DNA of 64,000 nt from Oceanicola sp. GTDB lineage: Bacteria; Pseudomonadota; Alphaproteobacteria; Rhodobacterales; Rhodobacteraceae. Below are positions 34,985 through 44,213 of this stretch, one piece after another. Position numbers and translations under genes: made by a program. Below the pieces are notes generated by a model, which was not told where the DNA came from, made no database searches, and saw only the letters and a program-made list of their open reading frames with translations. How positions within the stretch are numbered: the stretch's first letter is position 1; each line of letters opens with the position of its first letter. The DNA lies in the NCBI GenBank assembly GCA_022447275.1, contig JAKVBK010000001.1, forward strand, positions 105,505-169,504, written 5' to 3'.

Positions 34985-35724
34985 CAGACGCAGCGCCCTC
35001 CATCCACTTCCAGCCCAACGCCCGTGATCATCGCCGCCTCATCGGAACACAGAAAACAAGCCGCATTGCCCATATCCTGAGGTGTCGAAAACCGGCCGAT
35101 CGGAATTGTTGCCAGGAACTTTTCACGCATCTCCGGTGTGTCCTCGCCCAAAAACGCGCCCAGCAGGGGTGTCTCGCCGGCAACCGGGTTCAGGCAATTC
35201 ACGCGCACCCCATGGGGGGCAAGCTCCACCGCCATCGCCTTGGTCGCGGTGATCATCCAGCCTTTGGAGGCATTGTACCAGTTCAGCAATGGCCGCGGAG
35301 AAATCCCGGCCGTGGACGCCACATTCAGGATCGCGCCCTGCCCGCGCCGTTTCATATCCGGCACAAACGCTCGCGCCGTCAGGTAGACAGACTTTGCATT
35401 CACCGCAAAGACACGGTCAAACGCCGCCTCATCGACCTCCTCCATCGGGCCCTTGCGATGGGTGATGCCCGCATTGTTCACGAGGATATCCAAGTCCCCG
35501 AAGGCCGCGCGCGCCGCCTCCGCCATATCCGCAACGGATGCGGCGTCTGACACATCCACATGGGCAGGCACGCCCCCCACTTCCGCAGCCACGGCCTCTG
35601 CCCCGCCGGCATTCAGATCCGCAACCATGACCCGCGCCCCTTCGGCCGCGAATTTCCGCACGATGCCTGCTCCAAAGCCGGAGGCGCCCCCTGTCACGAT
35701 GGCGGTTTTCCCTGCAAGCCGCAT
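34984..35724 (-). CDS. Short-chain dehydrogenase/reductase
   Basis: A 246-residue classical SDR. VTGGASGFGAGIV is the nucleotide-binding loop, LVNNAG is the structural motif, and Tyr and Lys of the catalytic set are in NWYNASKGW, with Ser in NVASTAG. MVADL after the second strand suggests NAD preference. The substrate is unknown; the family includes 3-oxoacyl-ACP reductases and sugar or alcohol dehydrogenases. It lies ten bases after the aldehyde dehydrogenase gene. Confidence 0.9.
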   Translation of the reverse strand: MRLAGKTAIVTGGASGFGAGIVRKFAAEGARVMVADLNAGGAEAVAAEVGGVPAHVDVSDAASVADMAEAARAAFGDLDILVNNAGITHRKGPMEEVDEAAFDRVFAVNAKSVYLTARAFVPDMKRRGQGAILNVASTAGISPRPLLNWYNASKGWMITATKAMAVELAPHGVRVNCLNPVAGETPLLGAFLGEDTPEMREKFLATIPIGRFSTPQDMGNAACFLCSDEAAMITGVGLEVDGGRCV

Positions 35725-35733
35725 GTTGCCTCC

Positions 35734-37185
35734 CTATCCGTGTTTCACTGCCACAGTCTTGAGCGCGGTAAAGCCGTAAAGCGCCTCAAAGCCCTTTTCG
35801 CGGCCATGGCCAGACTTGCCCACACCGCCAAAGGGCAACTCGACGCCCCCCCCCGCACCATAATTATTGACGAACACCTGCCCCGCCTCGATCTGTTGCG
35901 CCAGACGCATCTGCCGGGCGCCATTCTCTGACCAGACAGAGGCCACCAGCCCAAATCCCGTGCCATTGGCAATCGCCACGGCCTCATCCTCATCGGCGAA
36001 GGGCAGGATCAACTGGACCGGGCCGAAGATCTCCTCGCGGGCCAGCACATGATCAGGATCGGTGCCGCGCAACAGGGTCGGCGCAATGTAGTGGCCTGTA
36101 TCCGGGGCCTCGGCCACGATCTCTGCGCGGGCCAATACCTCCAGCGTGCCGGCCTGCTCCAGATAGCCCCCGACAATGTGCTTCTGGCGGGCTGAAATCA
36201 GCGGCCCGACATCAAGATCGGACATGGCAGGCCCTGTTTTCAGCGCCGCATACCGGGCCGCCATTGCCTCACTGACCCGGTCCACCATGGCGTGATGCAC
36301 GAGGATCCGAGACGAGGCAGAGCAGGTCTGCCCTGCGTTCTGGATGCCCGCTCCCACGAGGAAGGGCAGAGCCGCCGCCAGATCCGCATCTTCAAACACG
36401 ATCTGTGGCGACTTGCCGCCCAATTCCAGCGTGACGGGCACGGCATGGCGCCCTGCAGCCTGCTGGACAAGCCCCCCCACCGGGCCTGACCCGGTAAAGG
36501 AGACATGGTTGATGCCCGGATGGCCCGACAGGGCCGCGCCAGCTTCTTCACCAAGACCGGGCACAACATTGAGCGCCCCATCCGGCAAACCCGCCTGCTG
36601 CATGATCCGAGCAAAAGCCAGCGCCGTCAGGCAAGCCTCTTCGGCGGGCTTCAGGACACAGGCATTGCCCGTGGCCAGCGCCGCCCCGACGGAGCGTCCA
36701 ATGATCTGCATGGGATAATTCCATGGCACGATATGGCCGGTCACCCCGTGCGGCTGGCGCAGGGTATAGACGGTGTAGCCTTCCTGATAGGGGATCGTTT
36801 GCCCATGCAGCTTATCCGCAGCGCCCCCGTAAAATTCCAGATAACGGGCCAAGGCAATCGCATCATTGCGCGCCTGGCTCAGCGGCTTGCCCACATCGAG
36901 CGCCTCCATCCGGGCAAGCGCCTCAACCTGCTCCAGAACAAGAGCAGAGGCCCGCAGCAGCACCCGGCCCCGCTCCAGCGCGGTGGCCTTACCCCATACA
37001 CCTTGCCGGGCCGCGCGGGCCGCATCGACAGCGGCATCGATATCTGCGGCACTGCCCCGGGCGATCTCGCCCACGACCCTGCCGGTGGATGGGTCTTCGA
37101 GGGGCAGTGTCTCGCTGGCATCGCGCCAATGCCCTGCGATCAGCATTTGACGGCTGTCCCAGGGCAGTTCGGTGACGTCTTTCAT
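35734..37185 (-). CDS. Aldehyde dehydrogenase family protein
   Basis: A 483-residue aldehyde dehydrogenase. Glu254 in LELGGKSPQIVFEDADL and Cys288 in NAGQTCSASSRIL are the catalytic residues. IVPWNYPMQIIGRS and FTGSGPVGGLV bind NAD. GGGAGAG lies before this ATG; an earlier in-frame ATG 51 bases upstream is less likely. It probably acts with the following SDR as an alcohol-to-acid pair. It resembles betaine- or gamma-aminobutyraldehyde-type enzymes, but the substrate cannot be fixed from sequence. Confidence 0.9.
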   Translation of the reverse strand: MKDVTELPWDSRQMLIAGHWRDASETLPLEDPSTGRVVGEIARGSAADIDAAVDAARAARQGVWGKATALERGRVLLRASALVLEQVEALARMEALDVGKPLSQARNDAIALARYLEFYGGAADKLHGQTIPYQEGYTVYTLRQPHGVTGHIVPWNYPMQIIGRSVGAALATGNACVLKPAEEACLTALAFARIMQQAGLPDGALNVVPGLGEEAGAALSGHPGINHVSFTGSGPVGGLVQQAAGRHAVPVTLELGGKSPQIVFEDADLAAALPFLVGAGIQNAGQTCSASSRILVHHAMVDRVSEAMAARYAALKTGPAMSDLDVGPLISARQKHIVGGYLEQAGTLEVLARAEIVAEAPDTGHYIAPTLLRGTDPDHVLAREEIFGPVQLILPFADEDEAVAIANGTGFGLVASVWSENGARQMRLAQQIEAGQVFVNNYGAGGGVELPFGGVGKSGHGREKGFEALYGFTALKTVAVKHG

Positions 37186-37261
37186 GCGTGCTCTCCCGGT
37201 TTGGTCTATTGACCCATGAATTGCCGCCAATCTCAAGCGCGCCGATCAACAGATTGCCGCG

Positions 37262-38866
37262 CTAGGCGTCTTCCACCAACCGCGGCGCTGCCGCCAGAAG
37301 CGCCTGCGTGTAGGCATGGCGTGGCGCCTCAAACACCGCGCGGGTGGGGCCTTCTTCCACAATCCGGCCCTTCTGCATTACCAAAACACGGTCCGTAATG
37401 GCCTGCACAACCGTCAGATCGTGGCTGATAAACAGATAGCTCAGCCCAAAGCGTTCCTGCAGCCCGGCCAAGAGATCGAGCACGGTTGCACGCACCGAGA
37501 CATCGAGCGCACTGACGGCTTCGTCCAGAACGATGAGATCCGGGCGCGTGATCAAGGCCCGGGCGATGGCGATCCGCTGGCGCTGGCCGCCAGAAAACTC
37601 ATGCGGGTATTTCAGCCCGTCGCTGGCCGACATCTCGACAGCCTCAAGCGCCGCAGCGATGCGTTGCTCTGCATCCGGGGGACGGCCTGTCAGATAGAAT
37701 GGCTCAGACAGGATACGGGCGACCCGGTGCCGCGGGTTGAAAGAGGCATAGGGATCTTGAAACACCACCTGCATGCGGCCCCGCAAATCTGCGCCCATCT
37801 CTGGCGCAACCGGCGCGCCCTCAAGCGCGATCGTACCCGCCTGAAGGGGCTCAAGGCCCAGAATGGCCCGGGACAGCGTGGATTTCCCGCAGCCGGATTC
37901 CCCCACCAACCCGAGACTTTCCCCCTTGCGCAGGGTGAAACTGACCCCATCCACCGCGCGCAAGTGGCCAGGCGCCTGCCAGAGCGATGCGCGGGGGAGG
38001 CGATAATCGCGGCGGGCCTCACGCACCTCTAACAGGGGCGCCTGCGTGGCCGCTGCAGCGCGCCGAGGCTGATGCGCTGAGGCGGCGAACAGCGCCCGGG
38101 TGTAGGGGTGCTCCCGCTTGGAAATGACCTGCCCTGTAGGCCCGGCCTCAACAATCTGGCCCTTCTGCATCACCGCAATTCTATCGGCCAGTTGCGATAC
38201 CACGGCCAGATCATGGGTGATCAGCAGGCATGCCATCCCTTCTTCGCGCACCAGATCGCGCAGCAAGGCGAGAATGCGGGCCTGCGTGGTGACATCGAGC
38301 GCGGTCGTCGGTTCATCGGCAATCAGCAGCTGGGGCTGCAGGGCGATCGCCATGGCAATACACACCCGTTGGCGTTGCCCACCGGACAATTCATGGGGAT
38401 AGCGGCCGGGCGGGATCCGCTCGGGATCAAGGCCAACGCGCGCCAGCAGATCGGCCGCGCGGGCATAGGCCTGCCTGCGATTGGCCGCGCGGTGGATCAG
38501 CAGCGTTTCCGCAACCTGATCGCCGATTGTCTTTACCGGGTTAAGCGCAGTCATCGGCTCCTGAAAGATCATCGACAGGCGCAGCCCGCGCAACGCGCAC
38601 ATATCTGCTTCGGACAGCGCGGTCAGATCGGTTCCATCAAGGGTCACCTGCCCGGATGTCACGCTGCCCTCGGGCAGCAGTCGCGCCACGGAAAAAGCCG
38701 TCAGGGATTTGCCCGAGCCACTTTCACCCACAAGCCCCAGGATTTGCCCCGGCGCAATTGTCAGGCTTACGTCCTGCAGGATCTGCGTGCCATGGATGGC
38801 AAGTGACAGTTTATCGAGCTGCAGGCCCTGTTCTGCCTGTGGTGATGCCGTATCCGCCATGGCCAT
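37262..38866 (-). CDS. Fused peptide/nickel-type ABC transporter ATPase (DppD-DppF)
   Basis: A 534-residue protein containing two complete ABC ATPase domains in tandem. The first has [11 protein letters not shown] and [12 protein letters not shown]; the second has [11 protein letters not shown] and [12 protein letters not shown]. Both have the C-terminal oligopeptide-type extension ([13 protein letters not shown], and ending [11 protein letters not shown]). The start ATG overlaps the stop of the permease gene (ATGA). It powers the two permeases upstream. No periplasmic binding-protein gene is found in this cluster. Confidence 0.93.
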   Translation of the reverse strand: MAMADTASPQAEQGLQLDKLSLAIHGTQILQDVSLTIAPGQILGLVGESGSGKSLTAFSVARLLPEGSVTSGQVTLDGTDLTALSEADMCALRGLRLSMIFQEPMTALNPVKTIGDQVAETLLIHRAANRRQAYARAADLLARVGLDPERIPPGRYPHELSGGQRQRVCIAMAIALQPQLLIADEPTTALDVTTQARILALLRDLVREEGMACLLITHDLAVVSQLADRIAVMQKGQIVEAGPTGQVISKREHPYTRALFAASAHQPRRAAAATQAPLLEVREARRDYRLPRASLWQAPGHLRAVDGVSFTLRKGESLGLVGESGCGKSTLSRAILGLEPLQAGTIALEGAPVAPEMGADLRGRMQVVFQDPYASFNPRHRVARILSEPFYLTGRPPDAEQRIAAALEAVEMSASDGLKYPHEFSGGQRQRIAIARALITRPDLIVLDEAVSALDVSVRATVLDLLAGLQERFGLSYLFISHDLTVVQAITDRVLVMQKGRIVEEGPTRAVFEAPRHAYTQALLAAAPRLVEDA

Positions 38867-39693
38867 CACCGGATGCTCCGCTGCAGGCGCGGGTCAAGCG
38901 CATCTCGCAGCCCGTCCCCCATCAGGTTGAGGCCCAATACGGTCAGCACGATGGCGAGGCCGGGCAGGATTGCCAGCGAGGGGTTGCCGTAAAAGAAGGT
39001 CTGCGCATCTGCCAACATGCGGCCCCAACTGGGGGTCGGAGGCTGTGTGCCCAAGCCCACATAGCTGAGCCCGGCCTCGGCCAGAATGCCCAGCGAAAAT
39101 TGAATCGTCCCCTGAACAATGAGCAGATTGGCGATGTTAGGCAGGATATGCTCTACGCTGATCCGGGCGGATTTCTTGCCCGCCACACGGGCCGCCAGAA
39201 TGAAATCCTGCGTCCACAGCGTCAGCGCCGCACCGCGCGCAACACGGGCGAAGACCGGGATATTGAAAATGCCGATGGCAATGATCGCATTCACCGCCGA
39301 GGGGCCAAAAACGGCCGTGATCAGGATCGCGATTACCAGCGAGGGAAACGCAAAGACAAGATCATTGCCACGCATCACGATCTCATCGGTCAAACTGCCC
39401 TTGCGCGCCGCCGCCCAAAGCCCCAGCGGCACTCCAAGCCCGATGCCGATGCCCACGGCGACCAGCGCAACCGCGATCGACGTTCGCGCGCCCGCCATGA
39501 TCATCGACAGCATGTCCCGGCCAAGGTGATCCGTGCCCAGCAGGTGCTCTGCACTGGGAGGGGCCAGCTTGTTCCCGATATCCAGCACGGTCACATCGTA
39601 AGGTGTCCAAACCAGCGACAGCAAACCCGCAAGGCAGAAGAAACCGCTCAGCCCGGCTCCAATCCACAGCTGCACAGCCCCGCGCCCCGCCAT
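38866..39693 (-). CDS. Peptide-type ABC transporter permease (DppC-like)
   Basis: A 275-residue membrane protein with about six helices. The HLLGTDHLGRDMLSMIMAGART segment and the EAGLSYVGLGTQPPTPSWG motif are typical of DppC/OppC permeases. The start overlaps the dppB-like stop by ATGA. The frame continues upstream to 39768 but those residues are not family-like. It forms the channel with the next protein. The substrate could be dipeptides, nickel or other small solutes. Confidence 0.92.
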   Translation of the reverse strand: MAGRGAVQLWIGAGLSGFFCLAGLLSLVWTPYDVTVLDIGNKLAPPSAEHLLGTDHLGRDMLSMIMAGARTSIAVALVAVGIGIGLGVPLGLWAAARKGSLTDEIVMRGNDLVFAFPSLVIAILITAVFGPSAVNAIIAIGIFNIPVFARVARGAALTLWTQDFILAARVAGKKSARISVEHILPNIANLLIVQGTIQFSLGILAEAGLSYVGLGTQPPTPSWGRMLADAQTFFYGNPSLAILPGLAIVLTVLGLNLMGDGLRDALDPRLQRSIR

Positions 39694-40637
39694 CAACGTC
39701 TCCGCAATCTTGGATCGACCAGCGCGTAGGCGATATCGACAAGGAAGGTCACCACAATAACGGCGCATACCAGCAGCATCGTGACGCTTTCCACCACCAC
39801 GAGGTCACGCTGGGTGATGCCCTGAAAGATCAGCCGCCCAAGGCCAGGCAGGAAGAACACGTTTTCGATAATGATCGCGCCGGCCAGCAAAAAGCTGAAT
39901 TGCAGCCCCAGGATCGTCAGCACCGGGATCATGGCATTGCGCAACCCGTGCCGGCGCAGGGCAGCGCCCGAACTCAGCCCCTTGGCGCGCGCTGTGCGGA
40001 TATAGTCTTGTCCCGTCTGCTCAATCAGGGCCGAGCGCAGCACCCGCGCAAGGATCGCCGCCTGTGGCAGGGCGAGAGCGATGGCGGGCAAGGTCAGCGC
40101 GCGCATCCCGGCCCAAAATCCAGCCTCCCAGCCCGGAAAACCACCTGCCGGGAAGATCTTCCATGTGATGGCGAAGGCAAGCACAAGGAGCATCGCAAAC
40201 CAGAAATTGGGCACCGCAATGCCAAGCTGGCTGGCGGCCATGATCCCGTAATCGGGCGCTCTGCCCCGCCAGGCGGCAGCCACAAGGCCCGCAGGCACTG
40301 CCAGCAAAGTGGACAGCAACAGGGCATACCCCGCCAAGGGCAGCGACACCACGATCCTCTGAGACACCAAATCCGCCACCGGCACGCGATAGGTATAAGA
40401 CGTGCCAAAATCGCCCGTCAGCATGCCGCCAACCCAGCCCACATACCGTTCCAGCACCGAGCCATCGAGGCCGAGCTCTGCACGCAGAGCCGCGATCGTG
40501 TCTTCTGAGGCGTTCAGCCCCAGCATGAACGCTGCCGGATCACCCGGCACCACTTCGACAGCGGCAAAGATCACCACCGACGCCGCCGCAAGCGACACGA
40601 CCAAAGAGATCAAACGGGACAGGATGTAGCCCACCAT
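39693..40637 (-). CDS. Peptide-type ABC transporter permease (DppB-like)
   Basis: A 314-residue membrane protein beginning ILSRLISLVVSLAAASVVIFA. VVPGDPAAFMLG near residue 30 is the DppB/OppB signature, and GLSSGAALRRHGLRNAMIPV is the EAA-type loop that contacts the ATPase. It is the first gene of the three-gene transporter operon (dppB, dppC, fused ATPase). The 226-base gap to lldD is divergent and contains the lldD operator but no gene. Confidence 0.92.
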   Translation of the reverse strand: MVGYILSRLISLVVSLAAASVVIFAAVEVVPGDPAAFMLGLNASEDTIAALRAELGLDGSVLERYVGWVGGMLTGDFGTSYTYRVPVADLVSQRIVVSLPLAGYALLLSTLLAVPAGLVAAAWRGRAPDYGIMAASQLGIAVPNFWFAMLLVLAFAITWKIFPAGGFPGWEAGFWAGMRALTLPAIALALPQAAILARVLRSALIEQTGQDYIRTARAKGLSSGAALRRHGLRNAMIPVLTILGLQFSFLLAGAIIIENVFFLPGLGRLIFQGITQRDLVVVESVTMLLVCAVIVVTFLVDIAYALVDPRLRRR

Positions 40638-40822
40638 GGCCTCACGCTAGCGGCGCAGATGCGCAGAGGGAAGGGCCGTCCCAAAACGCGCCCGATGCCA
40701 CGCCCTTTAGGCCACCCAAGCCCACTTGGCGGGGCTGCGGGCCACTGCGCCCCGGATGCATCCGCCCATCCGGCACCCCACCGGCCCGCACCAGAATTCA
40801 GCAATTGCATGGCGCTGATCGG

Positions 40823-40845
40823 ATTGGTAACCTGAGCTAACCAAT
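40823..40845. promoter_or_regulatory. Inverted repeat ATTGGT-N11-ACCAAT, probable operator of lldD
   Basis: ATTGGT (40823-40828) and ACCAAT (40840-40845) repeat exactly the arms and 11-base spacing seen before glcD. TTGCAT (40805-40810), then 17 bases, then TAACCT (40828-40833) makes a weak -35/-10 promoter whose -10 lies inside the site, so a repressor bound here would block initiation. It ends 18 bases before the start codon. Confidence 0.6.
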
Positions 40846-40863
40846 TGAGGGAAAGGCTGCGCA

Positions 40864-42033
40864 ATGCCCGTCATCACCGAGATCGAGGATCTCCGGAAAA
40901 TCTACCGCCGTCGTGTACCCAAGATGTTTTACGACTATTGCGAGTCAGGCAGCTACACCGAGCAAACCTTCCGCGACAATTCCTCGGATTTTGACCTGAT
41001 CCGCCTGCGCCAGCGCATCGCGGTCGACATGGCCGGGCGCACAACCGCATCGACGCTTGTGGGCCAGGATGTGTCGATGCCCATCGCTTTGGCTCCCGTC
41101 GGGCTGACCGGCATGCAGCACGCGGATGGCGAAATCCTCGCCGCGCGCGCGGCAGAAAAGTTCGGCGTGCCTTTCACGCTGTCGACCATGTCGATCTGCT
41201 CGATCGAGGCCGTGGCCGCCAAGACGAGCAAACCGTTCTGGTTCCAAGTCTATACGCTCAAGGATGACGGCTTCATGAAAAGCCTGCTTGAGCGGGCCAA
41301 GGCGGCAGGCGTCGACACCATCGTGATCACCGTGGATTTGCAGGTGCTGGGCCAACGTCACAAGGACATCAAAAACGGCCTTTCCGCCCCGCCCAAGCTG
41401 ACCCCGGCTGCGCTCGCCAATATGGCCACCAAAATCCCCTGGGGCCTGGAGATGCTGGGCACCAAGAACCGGGTTTTCGGCAATATCGTCGGCCACGCAC
41501 CGGGCGTATCCGATCCGTCCTCACTGTCGACATGGACAGCAGAGGCCTTTGATCCCTCCCTTGACTGGAACCGGATCGAACAGCTCATCGCCATGTGGGA
41601 CGGCAAGGTGATCCTGAAGGGCATCCTCGATGTGGAAGACGCCAAGAAGGCCGCCAAAGTTGGGGCGGATGCGATCGTGGTGTCCAACCATGGCGGGCGG
41701 CAGCTGGATGGGGCGCTCAGTTCAATCCGCGTTCTGCCCGAGATCGTCGATGCGGTCGGCGATCAGATCGAGATCCACATGGACAGCGGCGTACGCTCCG
41801 GCCAGGACGCACTGAAGGCGCTGGCAATCGGCGCCAAGGGCGTCTGGATCGGGCGCGCCTATGTCTACGGGCTGGGGGCGATGGGCCAGAAGGGCGTGAC
41901 AACGGCGCTTGAGACCATCCACAAGGAAATGGACATCACCATGGCCCTGTGTGGCCGTCGCGACATCAAGGAAGTGGATCGCGACATCCTGCTGATCCCC
42001 GAGGATTTCGCTGGCAACTGGCGCAAAAACTGA
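40864..42033 (+). CDS. lldD: L-lactate dehydrogenase (FMN-dependent alpha-hydroxyacid oxidase)
   Basis: A 389-residue TIM-barrel flavoprotein. His276 and Arg279 in VVSNHGGRQLDGA are the catalytic base and carboxylate binder. MPIALAPVGLTGMQHADGE is the N-terminal FMN region, and VILKGILDVEDAKKA contains the flavin lysine. LldD oxidises L-lactate to pyruvate and feeds the quinone pool. A related 2-hydroxyacid such as mandelate is possible. GAGGGAAAGG precedes the start. It is monocistronic, with a convergent MFS gene behind a hairpin. Confidence 0.93.
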   Translation: MPVITEIEDLRKIYRRRVPKMFYDYCESGSYTEQTFRDNSSDFDLIRLRQRIAVDMAGRTTASTLVGQDVSMPIALAPVGLTGMQHADGEILAARAAEKFGVPFTLSTMSICSIEAVAAKTSKPFWFQVYTLKDDGFMKSLLERAKAAGVDTIVITVDLQVLGQRHKDIKNGLSAPPKLTPAALANMATKIPWGLEMLGTKNRVFGNIVGHAPGVSDPSSLSTWTAEAFDPSLDWNRIEQLIAMWDGKVILKGILDVEDAKKAAKVGADAIVVSNHGGRQLDGALSSIRVLPEIVDAVGDQIEIHMDSGVRSGQDALKALAIGAKGVWIGRAYVYGLGAMGQKGVTTALETIHKEMDITMALCGRRDIKEVDRDILLIPEDFAGNWRKN

Positions 42034-42065
42034 AACGGAATCAAGCCTAAGCCGCGCAGATCGCA

Positions 42066-42086
42066 GCGGGGGGCAGAGCCCTCCGC
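42066..42086. terminator. Hairpin between convergent lldD and MFS genes
   Basis: GCGGGGGGC (42066-42074) pairs with GCCCTCCGC (42078-42086), with one G-T pair and loop AGA. It has no T-run; it may serve both strands. Confidence 0.5.
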
Positions 42087-42099
42087 GGGCGGGTGTGGC

Positions 42100-43272
42100 C
42101 TAGCCTTGCGCGGGTTCCCGCAGCCGGCGCTGGGCCAGCGTGTCAAACAGCGGCACAACTGCCAGCCACAGCACCAGTGATGCAAAGGCCACGCTCAGGC
42201 CGAACTGCTCGGCCAGCCCGCCCATCAGGATCGGAGCCACGAAGAAGCCCGCAAAGCCCAGCGCAGCCGCCTGACCAACAGCGCCCGTGCGCTGAGAGGG
42301 CAGCACGAGACGCCCCGCCATGGCGATCCCGATCGGGCCCACCACTGACACGCCCAGACCGAAAACGGCAAAGCCGAGATAGGCCACCATGACAGTCGGC
42401 GCCGCGGATGCCAGCACGGTGCCCGCAATCGCCAGGCCTGCGCCCGCCCACAAAACGCGCCGCTCGCCCAACGAGGCGATCACCACCTGGCCCGAGAACC
42501 GGCCGACCGCCATGGTCAGCCCCAACAGCGCGGGTCCCAGCGCACTGCCAGCGGCACCCGTGCCCAGACTTTGCTCCAGATAAAGCGCTGACCAGCTTTC
42601 GACGGCAGCCTCCGACATGAAGGCCGCGCAGACGATCAATCCGCAAAAGGCAACAGCACCGCGGGGCAACCAGTGCAGCCCCGGCCCCTCCTGAGCTTTC
42701 GCAGCAGTCTTGCGCAGCTTGTTGGACGGCGCGCGCATCCAGATCACAGTGCCGATACATAGCAGCACACCGGTTGCCGTGAAGATCGGCAACGGCGCCA
42801 CGCCGGCAGCCCTTACCAGCCCGGCGGTGAGGGCCATGACCGCATAGAACGCGGAATAGGCCCCATGCACCGCATTCATCAAGGGCTGTTCATGGGCGCT
42901 TTCCAATTCGCTTGCATCGGCGTTGCACAGCACATCCCACAGTCCGGACGCGGCGCCCATAAACAGCATGGCACAGCCGAATGTCACCGGGTTGGTTGCC
43001 AGCCCCACACTGGCAAGCGCCAGACCAAGGGTCGCCAGAGAGATCGGGCGCGCCGCGGCGCCCAGATGTCGGTCCACCAGCGGCGCCAGCCACATGGCCG
43101 CCACAAGCCCGGGTGCCGAACACATCAGCAACAGACCAAACACACCTTCGCCCACATCCAGCGCCGCCATCAGGGCTGGCACCTGCACAGAAAACGCCCC
43201 CCAGACCAGCCCCAAAAGGGCAAGTCCAAAGGCTGGCAATCGGGCCAGAAACAGGGCATTGAGCAATCGCAT
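42100..43272 (-). CDS. MFS transporter
   Basis: A 390-residue protein with about twelve hydrophobic helices, starting MRLLNALFLARLPAFGLALLG. APGLVAAMWLAPLVDRHLG is the first-loop motif, and FGLGVSVVGPIGIAMAGRLV is in the second half. It resembles the FucP/YbjJ-like group of MFS proteins (GAAFGLWDVLCNADA-like segment present as SGLWDVLCNADASELE). The substrate is unknown. Another in-frame ATG lies two codons upstream. It is divergent from rplY, with 166 bases between. Confidence 0.85.
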   Translation of the reverse strand: MRLLNALFLARLPAFGLALLGLVWGAFSVQVPALMAALDVGEGVFGLLLMCSAPGLVAAMWLAPLVDRHLGAAARPISLATLGLALASVGLATNPVTFGCAMLFMGAASGLWDVLCNADASELESAHEQPLMNAVHGAYSAFYAVMALTAGLVRAAGVAPLPIFTATGVLLCIGTVIWMRAPSNKLRKTAAKAQEGPGLHWLPRGAVAFCGLIVCAAFMSEAAVESWSALYLEQSLGTGAAGSALGPALLGLTMAVGRFSGQVVIASLGERRVLWAGAGLAIAGTVLASAAPTVMVAYLGFAVFGLGVSVVGPIGIAMAGRLVLPSQRTGAVGQAAALGFAGFFVAPILMGGLAEQFGLSVAFASLVLWLAVVPLFDTLAQRRLREPAQG

Positions 43273-43438
43273 AGGCACGAGGTCGCATGCCGGGCGGAGC
43301 GCCGCAAGCCAACAATCTCGGTTTTACAGGCTTTGCGGGCAGATTCCCCCTTTCCAAAACCGCTCAAGGCCCCTATAGGCACGGCTTCACCCGGGCCGAC
43401 ACCCTTGGAGGCGGCCCATAGTATCAAGGAGAATTACC

Positions 43439-44068
43439 ATGGCTGGAGAGATCCCGGATCTTATCGCCACGGCACGGACGGGGACAGGCAAGGGGGCCGC
43501 CCGTCAAGCGCGCCGCGACGGGCTTGTGCCCGGCATCGTTTACGGGGGCGGTTCCGATCCGCTGCCGATCAACATCCCCTTCAACGCGCTGCTCAAACGC
43601 CTGAAGGCCGGTCGCTTCCTGTCGACGCTCTTCAACCTGAAGGTCGAAGGTCAGGAAGATGTGCGCGTGATCTGCCGCGGCGTTCAGCGTGACGTCGTCA
43701 AAGACCTGCCGACCCACGTGGACTTCATGCGCCTGCGCCGCACCTCGAAGGTCAACCTGTTCATCCCCGTCGAGTTCGTTGGCGAGGAAGAATCGGCTGG
43801 CATCAAGCGCGGCGGCGTTCTGACGGTTGTGCGTCCAGAAGTGGAACTCGTCGTAACCGCGGGTGACATCCCCGAGAAGATCACGCTGGATATCTCCGGC
43901 ATGGCGATCGGCGACGTGGCCACGATTTCCAACGTGGACCTGCCCAAAGGCGCCAAGCCCACCATCGACCGCGACTTCGTGATTGCAAACATCACGGCGC
44001 CCTCCGGTCTGGCGGCTGCTGAAAACGCCGAGGAAGACAGCGCAGAAGAGGAAGCCGAAGAGGCCTGA
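43439..44068 (+). CDS. rplY: 50S ribosomal protein L25/general stress protein Ctc
   Basis: A 209-residue protein of the long (Ctc) form. [23 protein letters not shown] is the 5S rRNA-binding start of the L25 domain (residues 1-95). The C-terminal TL5/Ctc domain follows and ends in an acidic tail ([12 protein letters not shown]). It binds 5S rRNA in the large subunit. AAGGAG lies just before the start. It is followed by its terminator and then pth; rplY-pth is a conserved bacterial neighbourhood. Confidence 0.96.
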   Translation: MAGEIPDLIATARTGTGKGAARQARRDGLVPGIVYGGGSDPLPINIPFNALLKRLKAGRFLSTLFNLKVEGQEDVRVICRGVQRDVVKDLPTHVDFMRLRRTSKVNLFIPVEFVGEEESAGIKRGGVLTVVRPEVELVVTAGDIPEKITLDISGMAIGDVATISNVDLPKGAKPTIDRDFVIANITAPSGLAAAENAEEDSAEEEAEEA

Positions 44069-44088
44069 TCTCGCGCATCTTGTATCTG

Positions 44089-44123
44089 AAAGGGCGTCGT
44101 CCAGCGCGGGCGGCGCCCTTTTT
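44089..44123 (+). terminator. Rho-independent terminator of rplY
   Basis: AAAGGGCG (44089-44096) pairs with CGCCCTTT (44114-44121) around a 17-base loop, with a run of five T. It lies 20 bases after the stop. Confidence 0.8.
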
Positions 44124-44213
44124 GCATTCCAATTGCCCCGGTCCGGCCAGCTGGCTGGACCACAGGCGCCAGCGCGGTATGCTGCCGCGCGAACCACACC
44201 GTAGGGCGGGCAT

